Source of the DNA: Candidatus Omnitrophota bacterium
Lineage (GTDB): Bacteria > Omnitrophota > Gorgyraeia > Duberdicusellales > 4484-171
Direction: 5' to 3'
DNA: 9,782 nucleotides
NCBI GenBank assembly: GCA_021735105.1
Contig: JAIPHS010000024.1
Span: forward strand, 1-9,782
Shown piece after piece: positions 1 to 5,921 of the stretch (the stretch's first letter is position 1; the number at the start of each line of letters is the position of its first letter). The position numbers and the translations under genes were made by a program. A model generated the notes under the pieces. It was not told the DNA's origin. It searched no databases and was given only the letters and a program-made list of their open reading frames with translations.

Positions 1-27
1 ATTACTTTATCTCAATTCATAAGCCCC

Positions 28-89
28 GCGGGAAGAACTAATCCATTTATTAACAAAGTATCTTGCCTTCGGCAAGAAGTTCTTACCGC
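28..89 (-). other. Branched hairpin downstream of tRNA-Lys
   Basis: The 101 bases at the window edge contain no supportable gene. In the minus-strand transcript they can fold. An outer stem pairs 28-39 with 78-89 (11 of 12 positions; G32/A85 is the mismatch). It encloses an inner perfect 7-bp hairpin at 61-77 (TCTTGCC, loop GAA, GGCAAGA) that directly abuts the outer right arm. A palindrome CCCGCGGG lies at 25-32. The structure begins 12 nt past the tRNA 3' end. The inner hairpin is followed in the RNA by TACTTTGTT, a poor U-tract, so this may be a weak terminator or processing structure of the rpsB operon, or a remnant of a repeat element. Pairing is read directly; function is inferred. Confidence 0.4.
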
Positions 90-101
90 CACCGCGGCAA
101 G

Positions 102-174
102 TGAGCCGCCCGAGGCTCGAACTCGGGACAGCCGCCTTAAAAGGGCGGTGCTCTACCAACTGAGCTAGCGGCTC
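102..174 (-). tRNA. tRNA-Lys (anticodon UUU)
   Basis: The 73-nt cloverleaf is complete. The acceptor stem is GAGCCGC/GCGGCTC (7 bp). The D arm is GCTC/GAGC with loop AGTTGGTA. The anticodon stem is CCGCC/GGCGG around the loop CTTTTAA, giving anticodon TTT. The T arm is CCGAG/CTCGG with loop TTCGAGC, and the discriminator base is A. CCA is not encoded, so it must be added by the CCA-adding enzyme. The first tRNA base (174) is also the last base of the frr stop codon, so the tRNA is almost certainly cut out of the rpsB-tsf-pyrH-frr transcript by RNase P. Its wobble U34 is a standard target of MnmE/MnmG, whose MnmG subunit is encoded at 7063-8874. Confidence 0.97.
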
Positions 175-734
175 TAAAATTCTTTTAATTCTTTTTCTTT
201 TTCTTCTAAAAGGGTATCTAGTTTTTTTATATATTGGTCAGTTAATTTTTGCAGTTGTTCTTCTGCGTCATATTTATCATCTTCTGAAATTTCTTTATCT
301 TTTTCTAAATTCTTTATATCCTCACGTCCGCCTCTTCGTATAGTTCTTATAGATACCTTCCCTTCTTCAGCTATCTTCTTGACCATCTTTATTAATTCAT
401 CTCTTCTTTCTTCTGATAAAGGAGGTACTACCAACCGAATAATTTTACCATCATTTATCGGAGTAATACCTAAATCTGCTTGCAAAAGAGCTTTCTCTAC
501 TTCCTTCACCGAAGTTGGATCATAAGGGCTGATAACTAACATTCTGGCTTCAGGAACACCAATAGTAGCGAGTTCCTTGAGCAAGGTAGGGCTGCCGTAA
601 TAATTAACCCGAACACCCTCTACCATTCTTGGATTGGCTCTGCCTGAACGTAATTCAGAAAATTCTCTTTTAGTAGCTTCAACCGCCTTTTCCATATTTT
701 TTTCCATATTCCTTATTACCTCTTTAATGGCCAT
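174..734 (-). CDS. frr: Ribosome recycling factor
   Basis: This 186-residue protein has the usual length of RRF (about 185). RRF works with EF-G in the cytoplasm to split the post-termination ribosome and release mRNA and tRNA. The sequence starts in the family way (MAIKEVIRNMEKNMEKAVEA). It carries the ELRSGRANPRMVEG segment at about 27-40, the NYYGSPTLLKELATI hinge/domain II start at about 44-58, and INDGKIIRL at about 93-101. The C-terminal helix region is RRGGREDIKNLEKDK (about 133-147). A purine-rich Shine-Dalgarno (AGGGGG, 740-745) sits 5 nt before the ATG. It is the last protein gene of the rpsB operon, and its TAG stop runs into tRNA-Lys with a one-base overlap. Nothing in the protein looks abnormal. 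Confidence 0.98.
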   Translation of the reverse strand: MAIKEVIRNMEKNMEKAVEATKREFSELRSGRANPRMVEGVRVNYYGSPTLLKELATIGVPEARMLVISPYDPTSVKEVEKALLQADLGITPINDGKIIRLVVPPLSEERRDELIKMVKKIAEEGKVSIRTIRRGGREDIKNLEKDKEISEDDKYDAEEQLQKLTDQYIKKLDTLLEEKEKELKEF

Positions 735-755
735 TCTTTCCCCCTTTTTAATTAA

Positions 756-790
756 CCAATTAACTACTCACCAATTAACCAATTAACCAA
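756..790 (-). repeat. Octamer tandem repeat between pyrH and frr
   Basis: On the plus strand CCAATTAA occurs at 756, 771 and 779, and a fourth partial unit (CCAAT) follows at 787. The units at 771, 779 and 787 are exactly 8 bp apart, while a 7-bp insert separates the first from the second. Read on the coding strand the unit is TTGGTTAA-like, and the array begins inside the last codons of pyrH (ATT GGT TAA). The gene's stop is therefore part of the repeat, which fills most of the 48-bp gap to frr. No promoter or terminator is evident. Confidence 0.75.
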
Positions 791-1496
791 TAAGTGTACC
801 TACCTTTTGGCCGGAAACAGCTTTTTTTAAATTATCTTCTTTGGTAAAATTAAAAACAGTAATCGGCAATTTATTTTCCATACATAAAGTAATTGCTGTT
901 GAATCCATAATCTTAAGTTCTTTATTAATAACATCGATATAAGTTAGTTTTTTAAACAATTTAGCCTTTTTATCCTCTAAAGGATCGCTAGAATAGACTC
1001 CATCGACTTTTGTTGCTTTAAATAATGCATCTGCTCCAATCTCAACACTACGCAGAGCCGCGGCAGTATCAGTAGTAAAGTAAGGATTTCCCGTACCAGC
1101 CACAAAGACAACAACTCTTTTCTTCTCAAGATGCCTCATGGCTCGCCTGCGGATATAAGGTTCGGCTACCTTATCCATGGATATAGCGGTCATAACTCTA
1201 GAATCAATACTTTCATTTTCAAGAGCATTTTGTAAAGCCAGGCCGTTTATAACTGTTGCTATCATCCCCATGTAATCGGCAACTGTCCGCTCCATTTTAA
1301 ACTCTTTTGATTTAGGCACTCCCCTAAAAATATTTCCTCCGCCAACAACTAAAGCAATTTCAGTTCCAAATTTGGTTATTTCCTTAATCTGCCTAGCAAG
1401 ATGAGCGCAAATTGCAGTATCAATTCCATGAGAAAACTCTCCTAAAAAAGCTTCTCCGCTTATTTTCACCAAAATACGCTTGTATTTAGCCTTCAT
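783..1496 (-). CDS. pyrH: Uridylate kinase (UMP kinase)
   Basis: PyrH phosphorylates UMP to UDP with ATP in pyrimidine nucleotide synthesis. It is a hexameric bacterial enzyme of the amino-acid-kinase fold, unrelated to eukaryotic UMP/CMP kinases. The 237 residues match the family length. Motifs seen are KYKRILVKISGEAFLG at 4-19 (phosphate-binding start), VGGGNIFRG at 51-59, ADYMGMIATVINGLALQ at 73-89 and AGTGNPYFTTDTAA at 133-146. KVDGVYSSDP at 163-172 lies in the nucleotide-binding half. I chose the ATG at 1496 because MKAKYKRIL aligns with the usual N-terminus. The frame is also open upstream to a TTG at 1523, which would add nine unlikely residues. The start overlaps the tsf stop by 11 nt, with GGGGAAGAGG just before it, suggesting translational coupling. 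Confidence 0.97.
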   Translation of the reverse strand: MKAKYKRILVKISGEAFLGEFSHGIDTAICAHLARQIKEITKFGTEIALVVGGGNIFRGVPKSKEFKMERTVADYMGMIATVINGLALQNALENESIDSRVMTAISMDKVAEPYIRRRAMRHLEKKRVVVFVAGTGNPYFTTDTAAALRSVEIGADALFKATKVDGVYSSDPLEDKKAKLFKKLTYIDVINKELKIMDSTAITLCMENKLPITVFNFTKEDNLKKAVSGQKVGTLIG

Positions 1497-2016
1497 CCTC
1501 TTCCCCGACAACAAACCGGACAAATCGTTCTATTTTAATATTTTCTCCAGTTTGTGAAATAACTTTTTTTAAATAATCAGAAACTGTCATCGAAGAATCT
1601 TTAACAAAAGATTGTTCCAATAGGCAACTTTTTTTAATATATTCTTCTTCATTTTTGACTTGCTCTAAAATATCTTGAGGAACTTGGTCTTTACTTACAT
1701 ACTCAGGTGATATAGCGGCAATATGCATAGCTACATCTTTTGCAAACTTTTTAAATAAATCATTTCTAGCAACAAAATCAGTTTCACAATTAACCTCAAC
1801 CAAAACACCAATATTGCCGCCAAAATGGACATAAGACTCTATAACCCCTTGAGATGTTGTGCGCGAACCCTTCTTTTTTAAGACATCTGCGCCTTTGGCC
1901 CTAAGCACTTTAAGGGCTCTAGAAAAATCCCCCTCTGCTTCTTTTAATGCCTGTTTACAATCATTTACGCCCAATGAAGTTTTTTCTCTTAATTTTTTTA
2001 TATCTTCTAAACTCAT
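1486..2016 (-). CDS. tsf: Elongation factor Ts (short form)
   Basis: EF-Ts is the guanine-nucleotide exchange factor that recharges EF-Tu with GTP. The N-terminal UBA-like domain (about 1-45) includes signature LREKTSLGVNDCKQAL at 9-24. Signature two, EVNCETDFVARND, lies at 74-86 and contains the conserved TDF tripeptide that contacts EF-Tu. LEQSFVKD at 133-140 and the strand KIERFVRFVVGE at 161-172 complete the core. At 176 residues it is far shorter than the E. coli protein (283) and nearer the Thermus-type single-core form (about 196), so it probably lacks the coiled-coil and duplicated core; I see no break in the frame. It abuts rpsB (TAG then ATG) and uses AGGAGG at 2028-2033 within the rpsB coding end as its ribosome binding site. 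Confidence 0.96.
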   Translation of the reverse strand: MSLEDIKKLREKTSLGVNDCKQALKEAEGDFSRALKVLRAKGADVLKKKGSRTTSQGVIESYVHFGGNIGVLVEVNCETDFVARNDLFKKFAKDVAMHIAAISPEYVSKDQVPQDILEQVKNEEEYIKKSCLLEQSFVKDSSMTVSDYLKKVISQTGENIKIERFVRFVVGEEDEG

Positions 2017-2952
2017 CTATTTCTTTTCCTCCTCTTTATTTTTTTCTTGATCTTTATTCTCTTCTTCTTTTGTTTCTTTCTTCTCTTCTTCAGGTTTTGT
2101 ATTTTGGATTTTGGATTTTTCTCCCTTTGCCCTTCCATCTTTGTTTTTCTTTTCTTTTTCTGATTGTCCTTGGTTTTCTGTTTGGTTTCCTAGGTCTTTT
2201 TTGTCTTCTTGTTTATCCCCGGTATTCTCTTGTTCGCCAGATTCTTGTTCTTTCTGAATCGTATGATAATCCTGACGCCCTTCATCTATAGCTTCGACTA
2301 AAGAACTAACAATGAACTTTACCGATCTAATTGCATCATCATTACCGGGTATAGGATAATTCACTTCTTCAGGATCAGCGTCTGTATCAATTAAAGCCAC
2401 CAAGGGAATAGACAATTTAGCAGATTCTCTTACACAAGATTTTTCCCTTTTTGGATCTACAACAAATACACAATCAGGTAAAGCTTTTAATGTGGTAAGC
2501 CCGCTATAATTTTTATCCATCCGGCTAATTTGCCGGTTTAAGCGCACCACTTCTTTACTGGGAATGTTATCAAACTCACCATTTTCACGCATTTTAAGAA
2601 GTTCAAGATACCTCTGCAGGCGCCTTTTTATGGTAGAGAAATTAGTAAGCAAACCCCCTACCCATTTTTGATCCACATACGGCATATTGCAAGAATTAGC
2701 CAATTCTTTTATTACCGGCCTAATTTGTCTTTTTGTGCCGACAAAAAGAATATTCCCGCCTGATTTAGCTGTTTCTTTTAAAAACTCTTTTGCTTGATCC
2801 AGCATTTTAGTAGTTTTTTCCAAATCAATAATATAGATATTCTTTTTTCTGCCAAAAATAAATTTTTGCATTTTAGGGTTCCAATTGCGCTTTAGATGGC
2901 CAAAATGAACCCCTCCTTCTAACATTTTTTTAATACTATCAGTCAATCCCAT
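2017..2952 (-). CDS. rpsB: Ribosomal protein S2 with charged C-terminal tail
   Basis: S2 is a 30S-subunit protein on the solvent side that helps seat S1. Residues 1-230 are a normal S2 core: LEGGVHFGHLKRNWNPKM at 11-28, YIIDLEKT at 40-47, ILFVGTKRQ at 68-76, QKWVGGLLTNFSTIKRR at 95-111, PDCVFVVDP at 159-167 and IPLVALIDTDADPEEVNYPI at 182-201. The protein is 311 residues, against about 240-260 in most bacteria. The excess is a low-complexity tail (about 231-311) made almost wholly of K, E, Q, N, D and G, and probably disordered. Part of the tail is encoded by 7-bp repeats. The end of the tail also supplies the tsf Shine-Dalgarno. A strong AGGAGG lies 8 nt before the ATG, with a promoter and hairpin leader upstream. 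Confidence 0.97.
   Translation of the reverse strand: MGLTDSIKKMLEGGVHFGHLKRNWNPKMQKFIFGRKKNIYIIDLEKTTKMLDQAKEFLKETAKSGGNILFVGTKRQIRPVIKELANSCNMPYVDQKWVGGLLTNFSTIKRRLQRYLELLKMRENGEFDNIPSKEVVRLNRQISRMDKNYSGLTTLKALPDCVFVVDPKREKSCVRESAKLSIPLVALIDTDADPEEVNYPIPGNDDAIRSVKFIVSSLVEAIDEGRQDYHTIQKEQESGEQENTGDKQEDKKDLGNQTENQGQSEKEKKNKDGRAKGEKSKIQNTKPEEEKKETKEEENKDQEKNKEEEKK
2095..2120 (-). repeat. Heptamer repeat inside rpsB coding sequence
   Basis: On the plus strand TTTTGTA, TTTTGGA and TTTTGGA follow one another at exact 7-bp spacing (2095-2115), then a run TTTTT. On the coding strand this is an AAAATCC-type tandem repeat. It encodes about residues KSKIQNTK (279-286) of the S2 tail. Seven is not a multiple of three, so successive units are read in different frames and give no repeated peptide. 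This suggests a DNA-level repeat that entered the tail rather than a protein-level repeat. Confidence 0.6.
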
Positions 2953-2960
2953 TATTTTTT

Positions 2961-2966
2961 CCTCCT
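2961..2966 (-). promoter_or_regulatory. Strong Shine-Dalgarno of rpsB
   Basis: A full AGGAGG on the minus strand lies 8 nt upstream of the rpsB ATG at 2952. It is among the best ribosome binding sites in the window and fixes the start. It begins 8 nt after the base of the leader hairpin (2975), close enough for the hairpin or a protein bound to it to affect ribosome access. Confidence 0.9.
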
Positions 2967-2974
2967 AATTTGTC

Positions 2975-3041
2975 ATAACTGATAAATGATAATTTATAAT
3001 TAAGGCACATCCTCAGTTATCAGTTATCAATTATCAGTTAT
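2975..3041 (-). repeat. Inverted heptamer arrays forming rpsB leader hairpin
   Basis: On the plus strand the right arm is four 7-bp units CAGTTAT, CAGTTAT, CAATTAT, CAGTTAT (3014-3041). The left arm is four degenerate units in the opposite sense, ATAACTG, ATAAATG, ATAATTT, ATAATTA (2975-3002). The arms are complementary at 23 of 28 positions, with the outer 11 pairs perfect. AGG (3003-3005) pairs with CCT (3011-3013) around a CACAT loop. The whole 67-nt unit would fold into one long hairpin in the rpsB 5' leader, between the promoter (3067-3094) and the Shine-Dalgarno. No U-tract follows it on the minus strand, so it is not a canonical terminator. It could be a regulatory leader, an RNase site or an inserted repeat element. 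Confidence 0.8.
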
Positions 3042-3066
3042 TTTTAAAAGCCCTTGCTAGACAAAA

Positions 3067-3094
3067 AGTATATCATACTCGCTGATATTTTCAA
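3067..3094 (-). promoter_or_regulatory. Promoter of the rpsB-tsf-pyrH-frr-tRNA operon
   Basis: A housekeeping-sigma type promoter reads on the minus strand: -35 TTGAAA (3089-3094), a 16-bp spacer and -10 TATACT (3067-3072), preceded by an extended -10 TG (TGATATACT). Each hexamer matches consensus at five of six bases. Transcription would start near 3060, giving a leader of about 108 nt that contains the hairpin at 2975-3041. The -35 lies about 10 bp past the msbA stop and no terminator separates the two, so read-through from msbA remains possible. Confidence 0.75.
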
Positions 3095-3104
3095 TTATTT
3101 ATTA

Positions 3105-4922
3105 TTATATATTAAACTGGAGTTTATATAAGCGTTTATAAGCGGTATCGCCGGCTATAAGTGATTTATGAATACCGGTTTCAATAATTCTTCCTTTATC
3201 TAAAACCACAATTAAATCAGCCTCTTCTACGGTAGAAAGCCTATGGGCAATTACAAAAGTAGTTTTACCCTTCATAAGTAGTGATAATGCTTCTTTGATA
3301 AATTTCTCTGAAATAGAATCAAGTTGGCTTGTAGCTTCATCCAAAATTAAAATCGGCGCATTTTTAAGAATAGCCCTTGCGATAGATATTCTTTGTTTCT
3401 GGCCTCCCGAAAGTTTAATTCCCCTATCGCCGATAACTGTATCAAACTTTTTAGGAAATTGTTCAATAAACTCATAAGCATGAGCCTTTTTTGCTGCTTC
3501 TTTTACTTGTTCAAAAGTTGCCCCTTCTTTTCCATAAGCAATATTGTCCTTAACTGTCGAATGAAAAAGTACAGTTTGTTGTGAAACTATCGAAATTAAT
3601 CTTCGCAAAGGTTCAATTTTAAGATCTTTTATATCTCTCTGGTCAATTTTTACCATTCCTTTTTCTGGATCGTAAAAACGGGGTAAAAGATTAACTAAAG
3701 TAGTTTTTCCGGCTCCCGAAGGCCCGACTAAAGCGATTACTTCTCCTTTTTTTACTCCTAAATTAATATCTCTTAAAACAAGATCATCATCTGAGCCATA
3801 CCTAAACTGAACATCTTTAAACTCTATAGAATCTTTGATTTCTTTGATATCTTCCGGATTCTTTCTTTCTTCTATCTGGGGCGTCTCTTCTAAAATCTCA
3901 TAAATTCTTGTAGATGCAGCTAGCGCTTTTTGATTAATCGCATAAACATTTGATAATTTTTTAAACGGCCTAACCATTGACATCAAATAAGCCATAAAAG
4001 CCCCAAAAATACCAAAAGATACTCTTCCCGAAATAACTTCATTTCCCACAACCCACAACACAAAGACAACTCCAATTGTGGCGGTAAACTCTGTTAAAGG
4101 AGAGATGGTAATTTCTCTTTTTATTGCCTTTATGTTATATTTATAGTAACCGTAATTTATATTTTTAAACCGCCGCTTTTCATGGTTTTGGCGTGAAAAA
4201 GCTTTTACAATATACATTCCGCCAATTGTATCTGCCATTAAAGAATTTAAATCAGCCATCTTCTCTTGCATGGTTTTAGTAAATTTTTTAATCCTTTTGC
4301 CTAACTTGATTACAGGAAACATAATCACCGGAAAAAGAATAAATGCCGCAAAGGGCAGTTTCCAAGATATTTTAAATCCGATATAAAAAGCTAAAATTGC
4401 AAACACAACAACCTTCATCGATTCAAACAAAAAATCTTTTAGTGCATATGAGATAGCGTTGGTAATAGTTCCTACATCATTGGTAATCCTAGACATAAGC
4501 TCACCCATTCTTTTGCGGGCATAAAAGTTCATGGAAAGCTGGTGGAATTTATCAAAAAGTTGGTTTCTTACCTCATAAATTACCCGTTGGCCGACAATAT
4601 TCATAAAATAATTTTGCAAAAAGGTAAAGATGCCTTTAATGAAAAAAATTAAAGGTATAAAAATTACGATAAGCTTTAAAAACATAACCGGTTCTATAGA
4701 ATTTAATTTATCAATAAAATTCTGTAAAAAATCAGGCAGTTGCCCGGGTATAACTATTTCTTTATTAGTTAAAACTCGATCGGAAATCGGTATGATCATC
4801 CCTAAACTTATCCCTTCAAAAAGGGTGGTGATCCCCATACAAATAATTGCTAACAATAACCAAATTTTTTGGCCTTTAGCAAATTTTAATAGTTTAAAAT
4901 ATTCTCTTAAGTGATTTTTCAT
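3105..4922 (-). CDS. MsbA-like ABC exporter (transmembrane-ATPase half-transporter)
   Basis: This 605-residue protein fuses a membrane domain to an ATPase and should work as a homodimer in the inner membrane. Six hydrophobic segments lie at about 20-45, 80-103, 165-183, 187-206, 277-296 and 303-318. The ATPase domain has Walker A GPSGAGKTT at 400-408, Q-loop SQQ at 447-449, ABC signature LSGGQ at 504-508, Walker B ILILDEAT at 524-531 and the switch histidine H560. The D-loop reads SQLD instead of the common SALD. Length and order match MsbA (about 580 residues), which flips lipid A-core across the inner membrane; lpxB across the divergent promoter supports that role. Related lipid, peptide or drug exporters share this architecture, so the substrate is inferred. 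No clear Shine-Dalgarno precedes the ATG. Confidence 0.85.
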   Translation of the reverse strand: MKNHLREYFKLLKFAKGQKIWLLLAIICMGITTLFEGISLGMIIPISDRVLTNKEIVIPGQLPDFLQNFIDKLNSIEPVMFLKLIVIFIPLIFFIKGIFTFLQNYFMNIVGQRVIYEVRNQLFDKFHQLSMNFYARKRMGELMSRITNDVGTITNAISYALKDFLFESMKVVVFAILAFYIGFKISWKLPFAAFILFPVIMFPVIKLGKRIKKFTKTMQEKMADLNSLMADTIGGMYIVKAFSRQNHEKRRFKNINYGYYKYNIKAIKREITISPLTEFTATIGVVFVLWVVGNEVISGRVSFGIFGAFMAYLMSMVRPFKKLSNVYAINQKALAASTRIYEILEETPQIEERKNPEDIKEIKDSIEFKDVQFRYGSDDDLVLRDINLGVKKGEVIALVGPSGAGKTTLVNLLPRFYDPEKGMVKIDQRDIKDLKIEPLRRLISIVSQQTVLFHSTVKDNIAYGKEGATFEQVKEAAKKAHAYEFIEQFPKKFDTVIGDRGIKLSGGQKQRISIARAILKNAPILILDEATSQLDSISEKFIKEALSLLMKGKTTFVIAHRLSTVEEADLIVVLDKGRIIETGIHKSLIAGDTAYKRLYKLQFNI

Positions 4923-4961
4923 ATCTAAAAATAATTAGTTTAAGCTAAATAAGCGTGAGGG

Positions 4962-4990
4962 ATTTTACCACATTAATTGACTTTTCTCAA
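4962..4990 (-). promoter_or_regulatory. Promoter of the msbA-like gene
   Basis: On the minus strand -35 TTGAGA (4985-4990) and -10 TAAAAT (4962-4967) are separated by exactly 17 bp. Both hexamers match consensus at five of six bases, and TG occurs just upstream of the -10. The start point would be near 4955, leaving a leader of about 33 nt. Its -35 lies inside the spacer of the opposing promoter, so the two probably cannot be occupied together. Confidence 0.75.
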
Positions 4991-5008
4991 GTTCTCTGAT
5001 AATATAAT
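4977..5008 (+). promoter_or_regulatory. Promoter of the oxidoreductase-lpxB operon
   Basis: TTGACT at 4977-4982 is a good -35. The downstream sequence TGATAATATAAT (4997-5008) offers several -10 choices: GATAAT at 15-bp spacing, TAATAT at 17 bp, or a perfect TATAAT (5003-5008) at 20 bp. Any of these places the start point at about 5010-5015, at or within a few bases of the ATG at 5013. The mRNA would then be leaderless or nearly so, which fits the lack of a Shine-Dalgarno. The exact -10 cannot be settled by eye. Confidence 0.6.
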
Positions 5009-5012
5009 TTTT

Positions 5013-5918
5013 ATGTTAAAAGCAGCTGTTATTGGATTAGGAAAACTGGGATCAATTCATTTACGCATTTATAAAGAATCAAAGGATATAGAAAAAATTT
5101 ATCTTGTAGATAAAGATAAAAAAAAATTAGAAAATCATAATTTTCCCGCTTATTTTGACTATCACGACATAGTAAAAAAAATAGATTTAGTAAGTATTGC
5201 CACTCCTACTTTGTCCCATTTTGAAATTGCTTCATTTTTCCTAAAAAACAAAATCCCCGTCTTGGTTGAAAAACCGATCACTAAAAACCCAAAAAAAGCA
5301 GAAAAACTTATTAAACTGGCTCAAAAAAACAAAACCCTTCTTTTTGTCGGCCACGTAGAAAGATATAACAGCGCCTACCTTAAAGTTAAAGAAAGTATTA
5401 AAAATCCTTTATTTATCGAATGCCACAGGCTCAGCCCTTATCCGCGCCGATCACTTGATGTAAGTGTAGTGCTTGATTTAATGATTCACGATTTAGACAT
5501 AATTTTAGATTTAGTGCAAAGTAAGGTAAAAAAAATAGAAGCCAAAGGGGTAAAAGTATTATCAGCCAAAGAAGATATTGCTAACTGCAGAATTAGTTTT
5601 AAAAATGGCTGTGTAGCCAATATAACTTCTTCACGAATTTCTTCAAAAAAAGAAAGAAAAATAAGAATATTTATGCCTAATAAATATATATCCCTTGATT
5701 ATGCTAACCAAAGCGTTGATGTTTACCAAAAAGACCAAACTCATATATCACACCAAACCTTAGTAATTGAAAAGGAAGAACCCTTAAAAAAAGAAATTAA
5801 TCACTTTATTAATTTGGTAATTAAAAAAGATTCTGATAGCTCCTCTGCTAAAGGAGCAAAAGATGCATTATTTGCTGCAACAGAGATTGAAAAAATAATC
5901 AAAACTAACCTTACCTAA
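5013..5918 (+). CDS. Gfo/Idh/MocA-family NAD(P)-dependent oxidoreductase, LpxB-linked
   Basis: The 301-residue protein has an N-terminal Rossmann fold with GLGKLG at 8-13 for the dinucleotide. The family's catalytic EKP lies at 86-88 (K87), followed by FVGHVERYN at 111-119. The sugar-site motif DLMIHDLD lies at 155-162 (H159, D160/D162), then an alpha/beta C-terminal domain. Such enzymes oxidise or reduce sugars and sugar nucleotides. It sits 3 nt upstream of lpxB in what looks like a two-gene operon, so the product probably acts on a lipid A precursor. The known precedent is GnnA, which oxidises UDP-GlcNAc at C3. That assignment is inference; its aminotransferase partner GnnB is not in the window. 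I start at the ATG at 5013, because an in-frame TTG at 4977 coincides with the promoter -35. No Shine-Dalgarno is visible. Confidence 0.85.
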   Translation: MLKAAVIGLGKLGSIHLRIYKESKDIEKIYLVDKDKKKLENHNFPAYFDYHDIVKKIDLVSIATPTLSHFEIASFFLKNKIPVLVEKPITKNPKKAEKLIKLAQKNKTLLFVGHVERYNSAYLKVKESIKNPLFIECHRLSPYPRRSLDVSVVLDLMIHDLDIILDLVQSKVKKIEAKGVKVLSAKEDIANCRISFKNGCVANITSSRISSKKERKIRIFMPNKYISLDYANQSVDVYQKDQTHISHQTLVIEKEEPLKKEINHFINLVIKKDSDSSSAKGAKDALFAATEIEKIIKTNLT

Positions 5919-5921
5919 CCG

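Noticed and set aside
1..165. Open plus-strand frame running from the window edge through the tRNA region
   Set aside because: It reads antisense through a complete tRNA-Lys, has no start or family motif, and ends inside the tRNA. Such frames on tRNA complements are a common artefact.
1497..1523. Upstream TTG start for pyrH
   Set aside because: The added residues do not match the UMP kinase N-terminus and would lengthen the overlap with tsf. The ATG at 1496 gives the standard start and length.
1859..2291. Plus-strand open frames opposite tsf and rpsB
   Set aside because: They are low-complexity F/L/S-rich antisense shadows of the charged S2 tail and of tsf, with no ribosome binding site or recognisable domain.
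2975..3041. CRISPR-like array
   Set aside because: Units are 7 bp with no spacers and the arms are inverted; no cas genes are near.
2975..3041. Intrinsic terminator of msbA
   Set aside because: It lies downstream of the rpsB promoter, and on the minus strand it is followed by GACAAATTAGG rather than a U-tract. A T-run exists only on the plus-strand side, where no gene is transcribed.
3295..4914. Plus-strand open frames opposite the ABC exporter
   Set aside because: They are antisense to a well-conserved ABC transporter gene, overlap each other and lack motifs.
4977..5012. TTG start extending the oxidoreductase by 12 residues
   Set aside because: The TTG is part of the -35 element and the extra residues precede the Rossmann first strand, where the family normally begins. 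The nearest GAGGG is 15 nt away.
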